From Halalkalibacter sp. APA_J-10(15) (GTDB taxonomy: Bacteria; Bacillota; Bacilli; Bacillales; Bacillaceae_D): 64,000 nucleotides of DNA. The DNA lies in NCBI RefSeq assembly GCF_023017105.1, contig NZ_JALKEV010000017.1, forward strand, positions 1-64,000. The letters run 5' to 3'. Below the pieces are notes generated by a model. The model saw only the letters and a list, made by a program, of their open reading frames with translations. It ran no database searches and was not told the DNA's origin. Both the position numbers and the translations under genes were made by a program. Below, piece after piece: positions 46,388-55,573 of this stretch; the first letter of the stretch is position 1, and every line of letters starts with the position of its first letter.

Positions 46388-47083
46388 TTAACGATCCTCT
46401 TCCCCCTCAGGATCTTCCTTATATCCAACGGTCACAACAACTTCTCTAAACAGCTCCTTTTGCGAACCAGAAGCATAGGTGGCTTGCACGGAAAAGCCGC
46501 CTGGCTCCTCCAATTCAAAGATGTGATCACGAAAAACATCGGCAATATAGTTACTTTCATAATAATATTCAACGCCATGTCCATTTGGAAGTTCATAAAA
46601 GTCGATCTCCTCGGCATCTGTTGGAATGAAGGCAGCGATTTCTTCCATTGTCTCCTCAAGAGTTCGCGCCGGATAATCTGTTTTCTCAAAAATCAAGTGA
46701 ACACCTACAACTTGCATCACATCATTTACCTCATTCACAAGCAATGGCATGTAACTATTTAAAAATAAGTAATAGATACCAGCCCCCTCATCCGGCTCAC
46801 CGAAGAAATCGACAAAGGCTTCATATGTATCTCCAACCCCAACTAGTGGACTTTGCGTTTCAAATGATGTGTCTCCATTTTCTATAATCTGTTGAATCTC
46901 CTCAACAGTGATCACCATTTCACTATTTTGTTCATCTCGTACTGATTGTTCAGTTCCATCATTTCCCCCGTCCGAAGACTGCGCTTGATGTTCTTCTTCA
47001 ACTGTAGGTTGCTCCGGCGGTGAACTTTGGCATCCTATGAGCATAATCAATAGTATAGTAGATAGCAAATAACTTTTTTTCAA
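46388..47083 (-). CDS. Lipoprotein of unknown function, 231 aa
   Basis: 231-residue lipoprotein with lipobox LIGC (Cys18), a Glu/Gln/Ser-rich linker (20-55) and an acidic extracellular domain of unknown family (FVDFFGEPDEGAGIYYLF; DAEEIDFYELPNGHGVEYYY). The start is TTG at 47083 with AAAGGGG upstream. I do not recognise a family. The next gene, 25 bp further on, is a terminator-like hairpin, so it is monocistronic. Confidence 0.7.
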   Translation of the reverse strand: MKKSYLLSTILLIMLIGCQSSPPEQPTVEEEHQAQSSDGGNDGTEQSVRDEQNSEMVITVEEIQQIIENGDTSFETQSPLVGVGDTYEAFVDFFGEPDEGAGIYYLFLNSYMPLLVNEVNDVMQVVGVHLIFEKTDYPARTLEETMEEIAAFIPTDAEEIDFYELPNGHGVEYYYESNYIADVFRDHIFELEEPGGFSVQATYASGSQKELFREVVVTVGYKEDPEGEEDR

Positions 47084-47220
47084 CGTTTTCCCCTTTCTTT
47101 ACACAATCTCCATTTATGATAACACTAAAATGGGATAGTTTTTAGTCGTTGTACAAATTTTTCCTAGTATTCATTCGAATAGGTATTTAACTGGATGTCA
47201 CATCCAGTTAGCGATACTTC

Positions 47221-47460
47221 GAGGCCACTGAAAAAGGGCTCGTTCACTTCGGACTTGAAAGAGAGCTTTGCCCTCGCTCCCGGGATGGGGGGTACGCTTT
47301 CCGCAGGCGGGCGTTGAACTAAAAATGGTCAACCAGAAATATTTTCTTATCTGGTTAACTTTATAATACGAACCGGCTGCGCCGTTGGATTTCAACCTGC
47401 CCTTCCCACCTGCAGGAGTCGTTCCTCCCATCCCGTCCGCTTTGTTGAGAGGCAAAATAA
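47221..47460. repeat. GC-rich Bacillaceae-type intergenic repeat
   Basis: About 240 bp, more GC-rich than its surroundings, beginning with GAGGCCACTGAAAAAG (also the end of the MITE at 58362) and containing GGGATGGGAGGAACGACTCC with TGCAGG and, in reverse, CTCCCGGGATGGGG. An open frame of 88 codons crosses it but looks like chance. Elements with the GGAGGAACGACTCCTGC motif are, from memory, common between Bacillaceae genes. Confidence 0.55.
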
Positions 47461-47543
47461 ACATTCCCTACTCTTCAACTATAAAAAGGAAATAAGAGAA
47501 ATAAGCTGCTACCACGATATTTGCGGTGAATCTCAAGAGAATA

Positions 47544-47586
47544 AAATCCGGTGAGATTTTACTTGTCGTAAAATCTCACCGGATTT
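47544..47586 (-). terminator. Terminator after the DUF3231 gene
   Basis: A perfect 19-bp stem, AAATCCGGTGAGATTTTAC with GTAAAATCTCACCGGATTT, and a 5-nt loop, 34 bp after the stop codon of the gene at 47620. Confidence 0.8.
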
Positions 47587-47619
47587 CATTTCAGAGGAGG
47601 GTTTCGTCCCAGCATTCAT

Positions 47620-48126
47620 CTATTCAGTTTGACTTAAATGTAATGGTGGTGGTACTAACCAGCCCTTTTCTTTTGTCAAGCGTAATAGCTTTCCACCAAG
47701 TGTTGCTTTTTGTGTGTGAAACTGACCAAACATCATAATGATATCTTCTCTTATTCCCTGTGCCATATTTTTACTACAAGAAATAAGACCCGCTCCAATA
47801 TCGGCAGTTAACATAGCAGCAATTTCAGGATCATTGAATTTCGCTCCTACCGGTATTGATTCTAAATCGGCTTTCGGACGTTCTGGTGCAGTAGGTGGTA
47901 GTGCGACTTCGTTCTCTTTTAATAGCTTTTCTAATTGCTCAATTTCTTGGTTCGCATTTTCCATCATACTTATTAGAAGCTTTTTTAAATCCTCGTCACC
48001 TGCATGATTTAATAATGTTTGGTGAGAGATTAATGCCGTTTTAGCGCCATGTAAAAAGGTCCATGTGCCAAATACCTCACCGTAATGCATCGGTTCTTCT
48101 TGCGGATTTCCACTTAAAATTCCCAT
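47620..48126 (-). CDS. DUF3231 family protein, single-domain
   Basis: 168-residue protein of the DUF3231 family, helical bundles common in spore-forming bacilli, function unknown. Features are EVFGTWTFLHGAKTALISHQTLLNH, DEDLKKLLISMMENANQEI and a C-terminal GWLVPPPLHLSQ. AGGAGG lies before the ATG at 48126. It is about half the length of the other two DUF3231 proteins here, matching one of their two repeats. Monocistronic, with a strong terminator. Confidence 0.8.
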   Translation of the reverse strand: MGILSGNPQEEPMHYGEVFGTWTFLHGAKTALISHQTLLNHAGDEDLKKLLISMMENANQEIEQLEKLLKENEVALPPTAPERPKADLESIPVGAKFNDPEIAAMLTADIGAGLISCSKNMAQGIREDIIMMFGQFHTQKATLGGKLLRLTKEKGWLVPPPLHLSQTE

Positions 48127-48308
48127 TGTTGATATCCTCCTAACGAAATTTAAATTCAAATTTAGATCACTCCAATTCAGTACAATGATAGGATATCCCA
48201 GTCTTCAAGAATTATTAATCAATCGCATATTTTTTTACAATATATATGTTTTTCCAACCTAATCTTTTATCCATGCTCAGAAATTCTTATTAAATACATA
48301 CTCCAATT

Positions 48309-49319
48309 TTATTTATTTTTTATTAACTCTTCTCTATTTAGTGCCATCGGAGGTTGTTCTAACCATTTATTTTTTATCATAATATTAGCCCCATCCTCAG
48401 AGTATAATTGAATTTCTAAAGATAATCGGTTATACATAACACCTAAATCTACTCTTGGACTTTGAGAAATACCTGTACCATAGTAACCAACACTTAAAGC
48501 TATCAAAGTAGATGTATAAAACATCATAAGTTTATCCGAAAATGTATAAGTCGTACTGTTTGTTATTTCTGCTGCCCATGAAGTAGGAACGGGGAGATTA
48601 CTTTCCTCCAATTTCCCCCCGAATAATTTAGTGTGCTTTTTTCCAATTTCTATTCCTCTTATAAAGAATTTCTTGACATCTTTCCCCTGTGACACCTGAG
48701 AAAATCCAATAAGGGTAGCTACTCCCAATGCATTTCTCTGGAAATTAGCAAATACATTTGCTACCTCTGATGCGACTAATGATCTTTTGTCACCAAATAC
48801 ATCCCATAAAAATCCTTGCTTGCTAACAAATTTACTTTCTTCTAGATTAGGTAAGTAAGGTGATCTTATGAATAGACCTTTTGACAATAATACATTCTTT
48901 GTCATTTTATTTAATTGCATGGTCTCTGAAAGACATTTGCTGTAGTAGTCTGTTATATCTGCTCTTACAGATGATGATAAACTTCCCGAATAAGTAGTAA
49001 GTCCAATCATGGACATCTGATGAATAAAATTTAATACATAGCTATCAGAGTACAATCTTGGAGCATGTACATCCACATCCTCCTCTATCTTAAAACCATG
49101 TGGAATTTCGTGTTTCTCCGCAGTGAAAATGGAAGTTATTTTTTTAATATGAGATTGTGACAACTTTAAGGAATAAGCAATGACAGACTTAATATCAGTA
49201 TCTTCAGCCTTTTCTAAAAAATAAGTGAGCATGCAGATACTTGCACTATCACTCATGTATTGAGCCCAAAGTTGGGCAATCTCTCCTGATGTGAGTCTAA
49301 TTTGTTTTCCTTGGCTCAA
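48309..49319 (-). CDS. DUF3231 family protein, two-repeat form
   Basis: 336-residue DUF3231 protein with two related helical halves: each begins with a segment like LTSGEIAQLWAQYM or VASEVANVFANFQRNA, then HEIPHGF or SNLPVPTSW and SDKLMMFYTS. The C-terminal WLEQPPMALNRE also occurs in the homologue at 52155-53159. The start is TTG at 49319 with GGAGGG upstream. Function unknown; the family is often linked to spores. Confidence 0.8.
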   Translation of the reverse strand: MSQGKQIRLTSGEIAQLWAQYMSDSASICMLTYFLEKAEDTDIKSVIAYSLKLSQSHIKKITSIFTAEKHEIPHGFKIEEDVDVHAPRLYSDSYVLNFIHQMSMIGLTTYSGSLSSSVRADITDYYSKCLSETMQLNKMTKNVLLSKGLFIRSPYLPNLEESKFVSKQGFLWDVFGDKRSLVASEVANVFANFQRNALGVATLIGFSQVSQGKDVKKFFIRGIEIGKKHTKLFGGKLEESNLPVPTSWAAEITNSTTYTFSDKLMMFYTSTLIALSVGYYGTGISQSPRVDLGVMYNRLSLEIQLYSEDGANIMIKNKWLEQPPMALNREELIKNK

Positions 49320-49386
49320 TATAACTCCCTCCAAAATGTAGCTTCCTCAGAATAACATTCATTTGCGCATAACCGACAGTCCTGAC

Positions 49387-49839
49387 TTATTTCTTATATT
49401 TTTCTTCTAACAAATATTGCACTCCATACAATAAATACGCCTTGTAGTGAATATATAAAAAGAATTGAATGTAATTTATCCGATTTAAACGAAGAATCTT
49501 TAATTTTTCAAGTAAAGGAATACCGAAAAATGCAAACATTCCATTCGCAAGAGCATTAACTAATATAAACTTTTTGAAATTCCCATATGAAAGTTTAAGT
49601 AACGGGGAAGTAGGGACCTAGATCAAAAGGGAACTCATCCCTAATAAATGATTTTGGCTTTTCATAAAACTCCACCATTTTCGTTGGTGGCCAATAATAT
49701 GATTTATAACCTCTAATATCCCTATTATAATACTCGCTAATGAATATCTTTTAATCGTACGTTTACCTATAAATAGTAACGATAGCCATGGAAGTATGAT
49801 TATAATTAGGTTAAATAATTGATGACGTCTTGATGCCAT
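49387..49839 (-). pseudogene. Frameshifted small membrane protein gene
   Basis: A ribosome site (GAGGTG) and ATG at 49839 open MASRRHQLFNLIIIILPWLSLLFIG. The frame breaks near WWSF; the next frame continues as YEKPKSFIRDEFPFDLGPYFP, then after a second break as NFKKFILVNALANGMFAFFG and GVQYLLEEKYKK to a stop at 49387. Joined, these give a normal-looking protein of about 145 residues with several helices, so two small indels have inactivated it. Confidence 0.7.
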
Positions 49840-50181
49840 TAGCGATTTCACCTCGATTTGAATTTTTCCACCATTTTTAAGGTGTCCAAATACAAACAAA
49901 AAATCCATTCATTTAAGATTTACATATATTTCAAACCCCTTAGCATTAATAAATACTTTACTATTTCCTCTGTCCTTGCTCAATAAACTAAGGAACTCCC
50001 GTTACAAAAAAAATCACAACTCACTCCATTGACTTTTACGCTACGTAATACTTTATAGTCATAAATGAAAGGCGAAAAAGATGGATGTGAACGTATTGGA
50101 ATATGTATATGCTCATGATACGACCATACTTGTGAATTAGACACATTTGCTAAATGAATAAAATTGAAAAAGGTGGTAGTT

Positions 50182-51078
50182 ATGAAATTTATAATAGAAG
50201 ACACAATTGAACAATATGAAGCATTGTTTTCCATGGAAAGTGATAGGGAATATTTTTATCGCTACTCAATGATGAAGCCCTTTGAAGAAATGTGGAACAC
50301 GATCAATGTTCCATTAAAGGCAAAGCAACCAAATGGCTATGATGTCATAATGGCTACAAATATGCTTGGTTATCTTCGTGTATCGGATACCGAAATAGGC
50401 AAAATAGCATTAAAACATTTAAAGGAGGCTCAAGCGCTTCAAACGGTCGAAAAAACATTGAATGATTGCATTAAGTTCCTTGAAGAAAATAACTTAATGA
50501 TTCGTTCCGATGAGTTGAGGTTCGGACTGTATATAGCAGATCCGAAAAAACTTAAATTACAAAAAGGTTATTGTGGATTCGGAGGAATTCCAGGGTTTAT
50601 TCAAGTATCAATCTATCCGAATTCCTATAACATACCAAGACTTCCTGCCGTAATTGCACATGAATTTCATCATAATATTCGGTTTTCTTATTTTGATTGG
50701 GATCATGGAAATGTAACGGTTGGTGATTACTTAGTTATAGAAGGGTTAGCTGAATCTTTTGCGAAAGAACTCTATGGAGAAACTCTTTTAGGGCCTTGGG
50801 TTACTTCTTTTGATCAAGAGGACTTAGAATACTCCATTAAAGTAATCAAGGATTCATTAGAAATCAAAGGATTTGCTGAAGTGAGCAGTTATATGTTTGG
50901 TGACACTATTGCTAAGGAACAAGGTTATCAACCTGTTGGCTTATCTACATTTGCTGGCTATGCGGTTGGCTACCAAGCTGTCCAATCCTTTATGAAAACC
51001 AATAATATAGGAATAAGAGAAGCTACCTTGCTTCGTACAGATGAAATACTAAATAACTGTGAACTGTTTTTGAAATAA
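50182..51078 (+). CDS. DUF2268 putative zinc protease
   Basis: 298-residue soluble protein of the DUF2268 (YjaZ-like) family. The metalloprotease motif HEFHH is present in AVIAHEFHHNIRF, with a downstream EGLAESFA that probably supplies the third zinc ligand. Substrate unknown; related proteins in bacilli are thought to be heat-shock or stress proteins. AAGGTGG precedes the ATG at 50182; a TTG 18 bp upstream is in frame but lacks a site. A stem of 10 bp follows the stop. Confidence 0.85.
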   Translation: MKFIIEDTIEQYEALFSMESDREYFYRYSMMKPFEEMWNTINVPLKAKQPNGYDVIMATNMLGYLRVSDTEIGKIALKHLKEAQALQTVEKTLNDCIKFLEENNLMIRSDELRFGLYIADPKKLKLQKGYCGFGGIPGFIQVSIYPNSYNIPRLPAVIAHEFHHNIRFSYFDWDHGNVTVGDYLVIEGLAESFAKELYGETLLGPWVTSFDQEDLEYSIKVIKDSLEIKGFAEVSSYMFGDTIAKEQGYQPVGLSTFAGYAVGYQAVQSFMKTNNIGIREATLLRTDEILNNCELFLK

Positions 51079-51083
51079 CGAGT

Positions 51084-51133
51084 AACTGGGCACTCTACAA
51101 TGATTAGAAAAATGAACGTCACTGTGCCCAGTT
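51084..51133. terminator. Hairpin after the DUF2268 gene
   Basis: AACTGGGCAC and GTGCCCAGTT form a perfect 10-bp stem around a 30-nt loop, just after the stop codon. Confidence 0.55.
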
Positions 51134-51417
51134 GTACCAATATTTTAATATATTTGCTGCATTCAATGGTACCCCTCTGTTCCCGATGATTCTATGTAGT
51201 TTTAAGGTATCCTCTTTAGTCTCTGTCGAAGCAAAAATAAAAACAGTACGAAACGAAATAAATGTACAAACCTGCTTAAATCAGCTTCTGGAAGTTCATT
51301 AAGAAATTGATGTATCACAAGGATTGCTGTAGCCATTGAGGAAATTGAAGCATTCTGACTTTTCTTCCCACGTATTATATCCTAGCTCGTCATAACATAT
51401 TTTCTGCTGTGCCCCCA
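51134..51417. other. Probable gene remnant region
   Basis: On the minus strand two short frames (MGAQQKICYDELGYNTWEE and, in another frame, MATAILVIHQFLNELPEADL) look like pieces of a decayed protein, but I cannot name a family. No intact gene is visible. Confidence 0.3.
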
Positions 51418-51885
51418 TTAAATCAATGTGTCACATTGTCCTATATAAAGCTCAAAGTGTTTATCTTTCGTCAGAAGTTCTATAATAAATCCTGAAGACT
51501 TGCTTGCTATTATTAAATCACCATTCTCAGATGCTTCCCAAAGTTCTGTCATTGCTTTAGAAAAATCCAATACTTTAACATTAGCCCAAACACATACTGG
51601 CCATGAAGAGTTAGGTACTAATATCAACCATTCACGCTCTTCTTTTAGGAAGTTAACTTCATTTTCTAACCAAGAAATAGTACTATTATGTTCATCCATC
51701 ATTTTAATAAAAGCTGATTTTGGCCCAATACGACGAAATTGCTTTAATGGAGCAGCTATTACATCTAACCAAATTGAGCCATCCTCTTCTATGTTAATCA
51801 GCTCGACATACGATAGATCCTTCATTGTCTTTTTAGCTTTCATCAGTGCGATTCTTTTTTGTATTTTTTCTTTCCTATTAGACAT
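51418..51885 (-). CDS. Hypothetical protein, 155 aa
   Basis: 155-residue soluble protein beginning MSNRKEKIQKRIALMKAKKTMKDL and rich in Lys/Glu at the N-terminus, with a beta-rich rest (SIWLDVIAAPLKQFRRIGPK; WPVCVWANVKVLDF). No family recognised. GAGGGTG precedes the ATG at 51885; the longer frame of 12 codons lacks a site. It is followed by remnant sequence. Confidence 0.6.
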   Translation of the reverse strand: MSNRKEKIQKRIALMKAKKTMKDLSYVELINIEEDGSIWLDVIAAPLKQFRRIGPKSAFIKMMDEHNSTISWLENEVNFLKEEREWLILVPNSSWPVCVWANVKVLDFSKAMTELWEASENGDLIIASKSSGFIIELLTKDKHFELYIGQCDTLI

Positions 51886-52154
51886 TCTCATCACCCTCAT
51901 TTGTGACAGGTACCATATCATTTTCTCCGCTCAAAAACATTCTATTTCGTATTTTTTATTATACATTCAATTTTAAAATAATTGTATACATACAATGCGA
52001 TTGAAAAGAAGAGCTGAGATGACTGATATACACAACCTTCAACAATCTCTTTATTCCCCCCATTTATTCCTTCGAACGCTTACCTATATTTGAATTAAAC
52101 CCCACGTTATATTTCTATCTGATTTAGGGAAGTGTAATTTATGAGGTGAATGTT

Positions 52155-53159
52155 ATGGAAAAAGATAAGTTAAAACTTACATCTGCTGAAATAGGAACAT
52201 TGTGGGCGCAATATGTAAACGGAACAGCCGTAGATATTGTAAACAAATATATGCTATCCATCATAAAGGATAAAAAGATAAAACAATTATTTGAAGATGC
52301 AACCATGATCTTTGATAAACAAAAAAAGCAGATAGCTACCTTTATTGAAAATGAAGGCTTTCCCCTCCCGATTGGATTTACTGATTCAGATCTTAATAAA
52401 GGGACAGAAAGGCTGTTTTCCGATATATTTTGTGTACATTACTTGCACGTTATGACGCTACATGGTTTATTAGGTCACATGACCTCCCTTAGTGCCTCTG
52501 TAAGAAAGGATTTAAGGTATTTTTACGATTCTTGCGATAATGATGGAAAAAAAATATACCATCAAACGATTGAATTACTTTTAGACAAGGGACACTTTCA
52601 AAGAGATCCCTACTTTTATCCTGAAGCAAACCCTGAATTTGTAATGGGTCAGCAGTTTTTAGATGGTTTTTTTGGTGAACACCGTCCAATAGCTGCAACT
52701 GAAATCATCAGCCTTTCCTTTAATATTAAAAAGAAGATATTAGAAAAAACACTTTGTATAGCTTTTAGCCAAGTGACACAATCGAAAGAAGTGAGGAAAT
52801 TTCTAGGTTCATCGGAAAGAACCTCAGATGAACAAATTCAAACACTAGCTAAAATACTACAATCAGATCAGTTACCTGTACCAATGTCATGGGAAACAGA
52901 GGTTACAACTTCTCGCGATTCTCCCTTTTCAGATAAGTTAATGTTGTACCACATTGGATTTCTATTGCAAACGGCACAAGCCTATCATGGAACTGGAATT
53001 GCTTCAGCCATGCGAACAGACCTTGTATTAACTTATGAAAAAATTATATTAAAAAACTTGATGGTTACTAAAGAATGGTTCAACATTATGACACGACATA
53101 ACTGGTTAGAACAACCACCTCTTGCACCTAATCGGAAAAAGATTGCAAAAGATACATAG
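52155..53159 (+). CDS. DUF3231 family protein, two-repeat form
   Basis: 334-residue DUF3231 protein, similar in plan to that at 48309-49319: LTSAEIGTLWAQYVNGTA, GFPLPIGFTDSDLNKG, ATEIISLSFNIKKK, QLPVPMSWETEVTTS, SPFSDKLMLYHIG and WLEQPPLAPNRKK. The two are diverged paralogues on opposite strands. GAGGTG precedes the ATG at 52155. Function unknown. A terminator follows. Confidence 0.8.
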   Translation: MEKDKLKLTSAEIGTLWAQYVNGTAVDIVNKYMLSIIKDKKIKQLFEDATMIFDKQKKQIATFIENEGFPLPIGFTDSDLNKGTERLFSDIFCVHYLHVMTLHGLLGHMTSLSASVRKDLRYFYDSCDNDGKKIYHQTIELLLDKGHFQRDPYFYPEANPEFVMGQQFLDGFFGEHRPIAATEIISLSFNIKKKILEKTLCIAFSQVTQSKEVRKFLGSSERTSDEQIQTLAKILQSDQLPVPMSWETEVTTSRDSPFSDKLMLYHIGFLLQTAQAYHGTGIASAMRTDLVLTYEKIILKNLMVTKEWFNIMTRHNWLEQPPLAPNRKKIAKDT

Positions 53160-53169
53160 TCATTAAATT

Positions 53170-53193
53170 ACACCTCCCGTTTAGTGGAGGTGT
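53170..53193 (+). terminator. Terminator after the DUF3231 gene
   Basis: ACACCTCC and GGAGGTGT form a stem with an 8-nt loop, 11 bp after the stop codon. Confidence 0.6.
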
Positions 53194-53363
53194 AATGGGC
53201 TTTGAATCGTTTTGTTCACTCATTTTTTTATCATTCTTGCTTTTTCTGATTTTTAAGCAAAAATAGTTGACACCAAAAATAAACTTATGATATTATTAAA
53301 AATTTGATAAAAAATAATATATATGTTAAAATTAAGAGGTTATCATATATGGAGGTGGATTAT

Positions 53364-53825
53364 TTGTTTCAAATTGGCGATACTATCGTTTATCCAATGC
53401 ACGGAGCAGGTATAATTAAAGCCATAGAGGAAAAGGAAATCTCAGGGGAAAAACAACAGTATTATGTCATAAACATGTCAATCAGTAATATGCAAGTCAT
53501 GATCCCAACGGGTAAAGTATTGAATTCATGTATACGCCCTATTACGGACATCATTGCATTAAAACACATCATACACATTTTTCAGCATGGAGAATCAGAT
53601 AGATTACTGCCTTGGAAGCAAAGGTATAAAGTGAATACAGACAAAATAAGAACCGGAAATATAAAAGATTGTGCTGAAGTTGTACGTGATTTAATGCGCA
53701 TGAAGAAAGAAAAAGCACTTAATACAAGCGAAAAAAAAATGCTAGATAACGCACATGAATTTTTGATTAGTGAACTTGGATTAATTAAAGGGATTACTGA
53801 AAATCAAATAAAAAGCTTCTATTAA
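53364..53825 (+). CDS. CarD/CdnL family transcription regulator (YdeB-like)
   Basis: 153-residue CarD-family protein, which binds RNA polymerase beta through its N-terminal Tudor-like domain (residues 1-60; FQIGDTIVYPMHGAGIIKAIEEKEISG). The C-terminal helical domain (WKQRYKVNTDKIRTGNIKDCAEVVRDLMRMK) can bind promoter DNA. The TTG at 53364 was chosen: it gives the family's normal MFQIGD start and has GGAGGTGG upstream, whereas the 20-codon upstream extension has no site. It probably modulates promoter opening. Confidence 0.85.
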   Translation: MFQIGDTIVYPMHGAGIIKAIEEKEISGEKQQYYVINMSISNMQVMIPTGKVLNSCIRPITDIIALKHIIHIFQHGESDRLLPWKQRYKVNTDKIRTGNIKDCAEVVRDLMRMKKEKALNTSEKKMLDNAHEFLISELGLIKGITENQIKSFY

Positions 53826-54355
53826 TGATCATGTATGACATCCCTCGAATATTAAAAGTAACTCTCTTCAAAAACATTCTACTTCTTCAACTCACCTATA
53901 GAGCACTAACCTCTTTTGTTGTTTCTACAATCTAATCCATTTTTATTTTATGAACGTTTACGTTTCATTAAATAACCCAATAAAATAGTCACTTGATTTT
54001 TGCAATCCTGATTCACACTGGCACGGACAAGGAGCCGTAAGGATGGAAGAGAGGTAGGGCTTTCATTGTTTTAGGTATACAATATTATTTAAGTCATTAT
54101 TTCTAGATTTTTTTACATCCGCTAAGAAAGGGAAGCTTTGCGTAAAAGAGAAAATCATTGGTAAAACCATATGATCAACGACAAAAATGGTTCCCAGACG
54201 AGGAAACCATTTTTATTTACATATCAACAGAAGAGATCACGGGTAATCGTTTAAAATCCTTGGGATGGCCAACAAAAAAACATACGCTGAAAATTAGTTC
54301 ACTTGTTGAACGGTCCATAATTTGTAACCTAATCCCATCCTTACTATAGCCAAAT
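53826..54355. other. Gene-poor stretch with a bidirectional terminator
   Basis: 530 bp with no convincing gene; a 63-codon frame (54158-54349, +) spans the terminator and has no ribosome site. AAAAATGGTTCC and GGAAACCATTTTT (54182-54215) form a hairpin with T-runs on both strands and probably ends the yxjG transcript. Confidence 0.55.
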
Positions 54356-55459
54356 TCATCCCCAAATTTCTTTTGACATATCAATGATATATTTCAACTT
54401 TGCCCATTGCTCATCTTCCGTTAAAATATTTCCATGATGAGTAGAAGCAAAGCCACATTGCGGACTAATACACAATTGCTCTAGTGGCACAAATTGTGTC
54501 GCCTCTTTTACACGAGCTTTTACCGTTTCTTTATCCTCTAATTTCCCATGCTTTGATGTGAACAGCCCTAATACAACATATGCCCCTCCATTAGGAATAT
54601 AGTCCAACGGTTCAAAATTACCTGAACGGTCATCATCATATTCTAGGAAAAATGCATCTACTTTTTCCTTAGCAAATAAAGTTGGGGCAATTTTGGCATA
54701 GCTTCCTTCAAAAGCCCATTTCGAACGATAGTTTCCACGACAAAGATGAGTCGTGACAATTAAATCCTCTGGTTTATCTTCTAACACACCGTTGGACACT
54801 CGTAAAGCTAAATCAATTAATTCCTCCCTTGAAAAGCCACTGTCGTTAAAAGGGATCCCTTCTGAATTAAGTCCAGCAATATAAACATCATCTAATTGAA
54901 TATAACGACAGCCCGCATCATAAAACGCTCTTAAAGCATCACGATACGTCTGAATAATATCTGTGGCATAGTCTTCAATATCTGGATAAATATCTAGATT
55001 ACGGATCCCGGCATTAAATAATTGATTTGGACTTGGAATCGTTTGTTTGGCAACAGCACGGTCTCCAACGATTTCTTTAAATTGGATAAATTCTTTAATA
55101 TGCGGATGATCAACGTTAAACGATATCTTGCCGTTTACTCGTATATTGTATCTCTCCGTTTCCTCTCCTTTGAATTGATAACCTTGTTCAGGAACATAAC
55201 CTTCCACCCCATTTAAATGCTCGAGAAAATCTGTATGCCAAAACCTACGGCGAAACTCACCATCTGTCACAGCCTCAAGACCAACCTCAATTTGTTTATC
55301 AACGACCTTCTTAATTTCTTCTGTTTCAATTTCATGTAATTGTTGAGCTGTAAGAGCCCCTTCTTGGAAATCCTTTCTAGCCTTATGAATTCTTTCTGGT
55401 CGTAGTAAGCTTCCTACGTGATCTGCTCTAAATGGAACGTTCACTTTTGTTAGTGTCAT
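54356..55459 (-). CDS. yxjG: YxjG/YxjH-like cobalamin-independent methionine synthase
   Basis: 367-residue MetE C-terminal-domain family protein (UROD/MetE-like barrel). FRADHVGSLLRP is the family N-terminus; the zinc ligands should be the His in THLCRGN with the Cys residues in THLCRGN and SPQCGFASTHHG. YxjG and YxjH probably methylate homocysteine or a related thiol from an unidentified donor. AGAGGGAG precedes the ATG. It lies 114 bp downstream of a LysR gene on the same strand, which probably regulates it. Confidence 0.88.
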   Translation of the reverse strand: MTLTKVNVPFRADHVGSLLRPERIHKARKDFQEGALTAQQLHEIETEEIKKVVDKQIEVGLEAVTDGEFRRRFWHTDFLEHLNGVEGYVPEQGYQFKGEETERYNIRVNGKISFNVDHPHIKEFIQFKEIVGDRAVAKQTIPSPNQLFNAGIRNLDIYPDIEDYATDIIQTYRDALRAFYDAGCRYIQLDDVYIAGLNSEGIPFNDSGFSREELIDLALRVSNGVLEDKPEDLIVTTHLCRGNYRSKWAFEGSYAKIAPTLFAKEKVDAFFLEYDDDRSGNFEPLDYIPNGGAYVVLGLFTSKHGKLEDKETVKARVKEATQFVPLEQLCISPQCGFASTHHGNILTEDEQWAKLKYIIDMSKEIWG

Positions 55460-55501
55460 AACAAATCTCCCTCTCTCTTTTGCAAGCTTTCTTTCTCTGA
55501 C

Positions 55502-55540
55502 TTACGGTAAGTGTAGCACGTGGAAATGGTTATACGGTAA
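55502..55540. promoter_or_regulatory. Possible LysR operator between lysR and yxjG
   Basis: TTACGGTAA (55502-55510) and TACGGTAA (55533-55540) are direct repeats, spaced about three helical turns, in the 114-bp gap before yxjG. They could be a binding site for the adjacent LysR protein; this is inference. Confidence 0.35.
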
Positions 55541-55573
55541 CGCGTAAAATCTATCTCTCATTATAGCTTTCAC

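Noticed and set aside
47198..47464. 88-codon frame on the minus strand
   Set aside because: It runs through the GC-rich repeat 47221-47460 and has no ribosome site, so the frame is most likely chance.
54158..54349. 63-codon frame on the plus strand
   Set aside because: It spans a bidirectional terminator and has no ribosome site.
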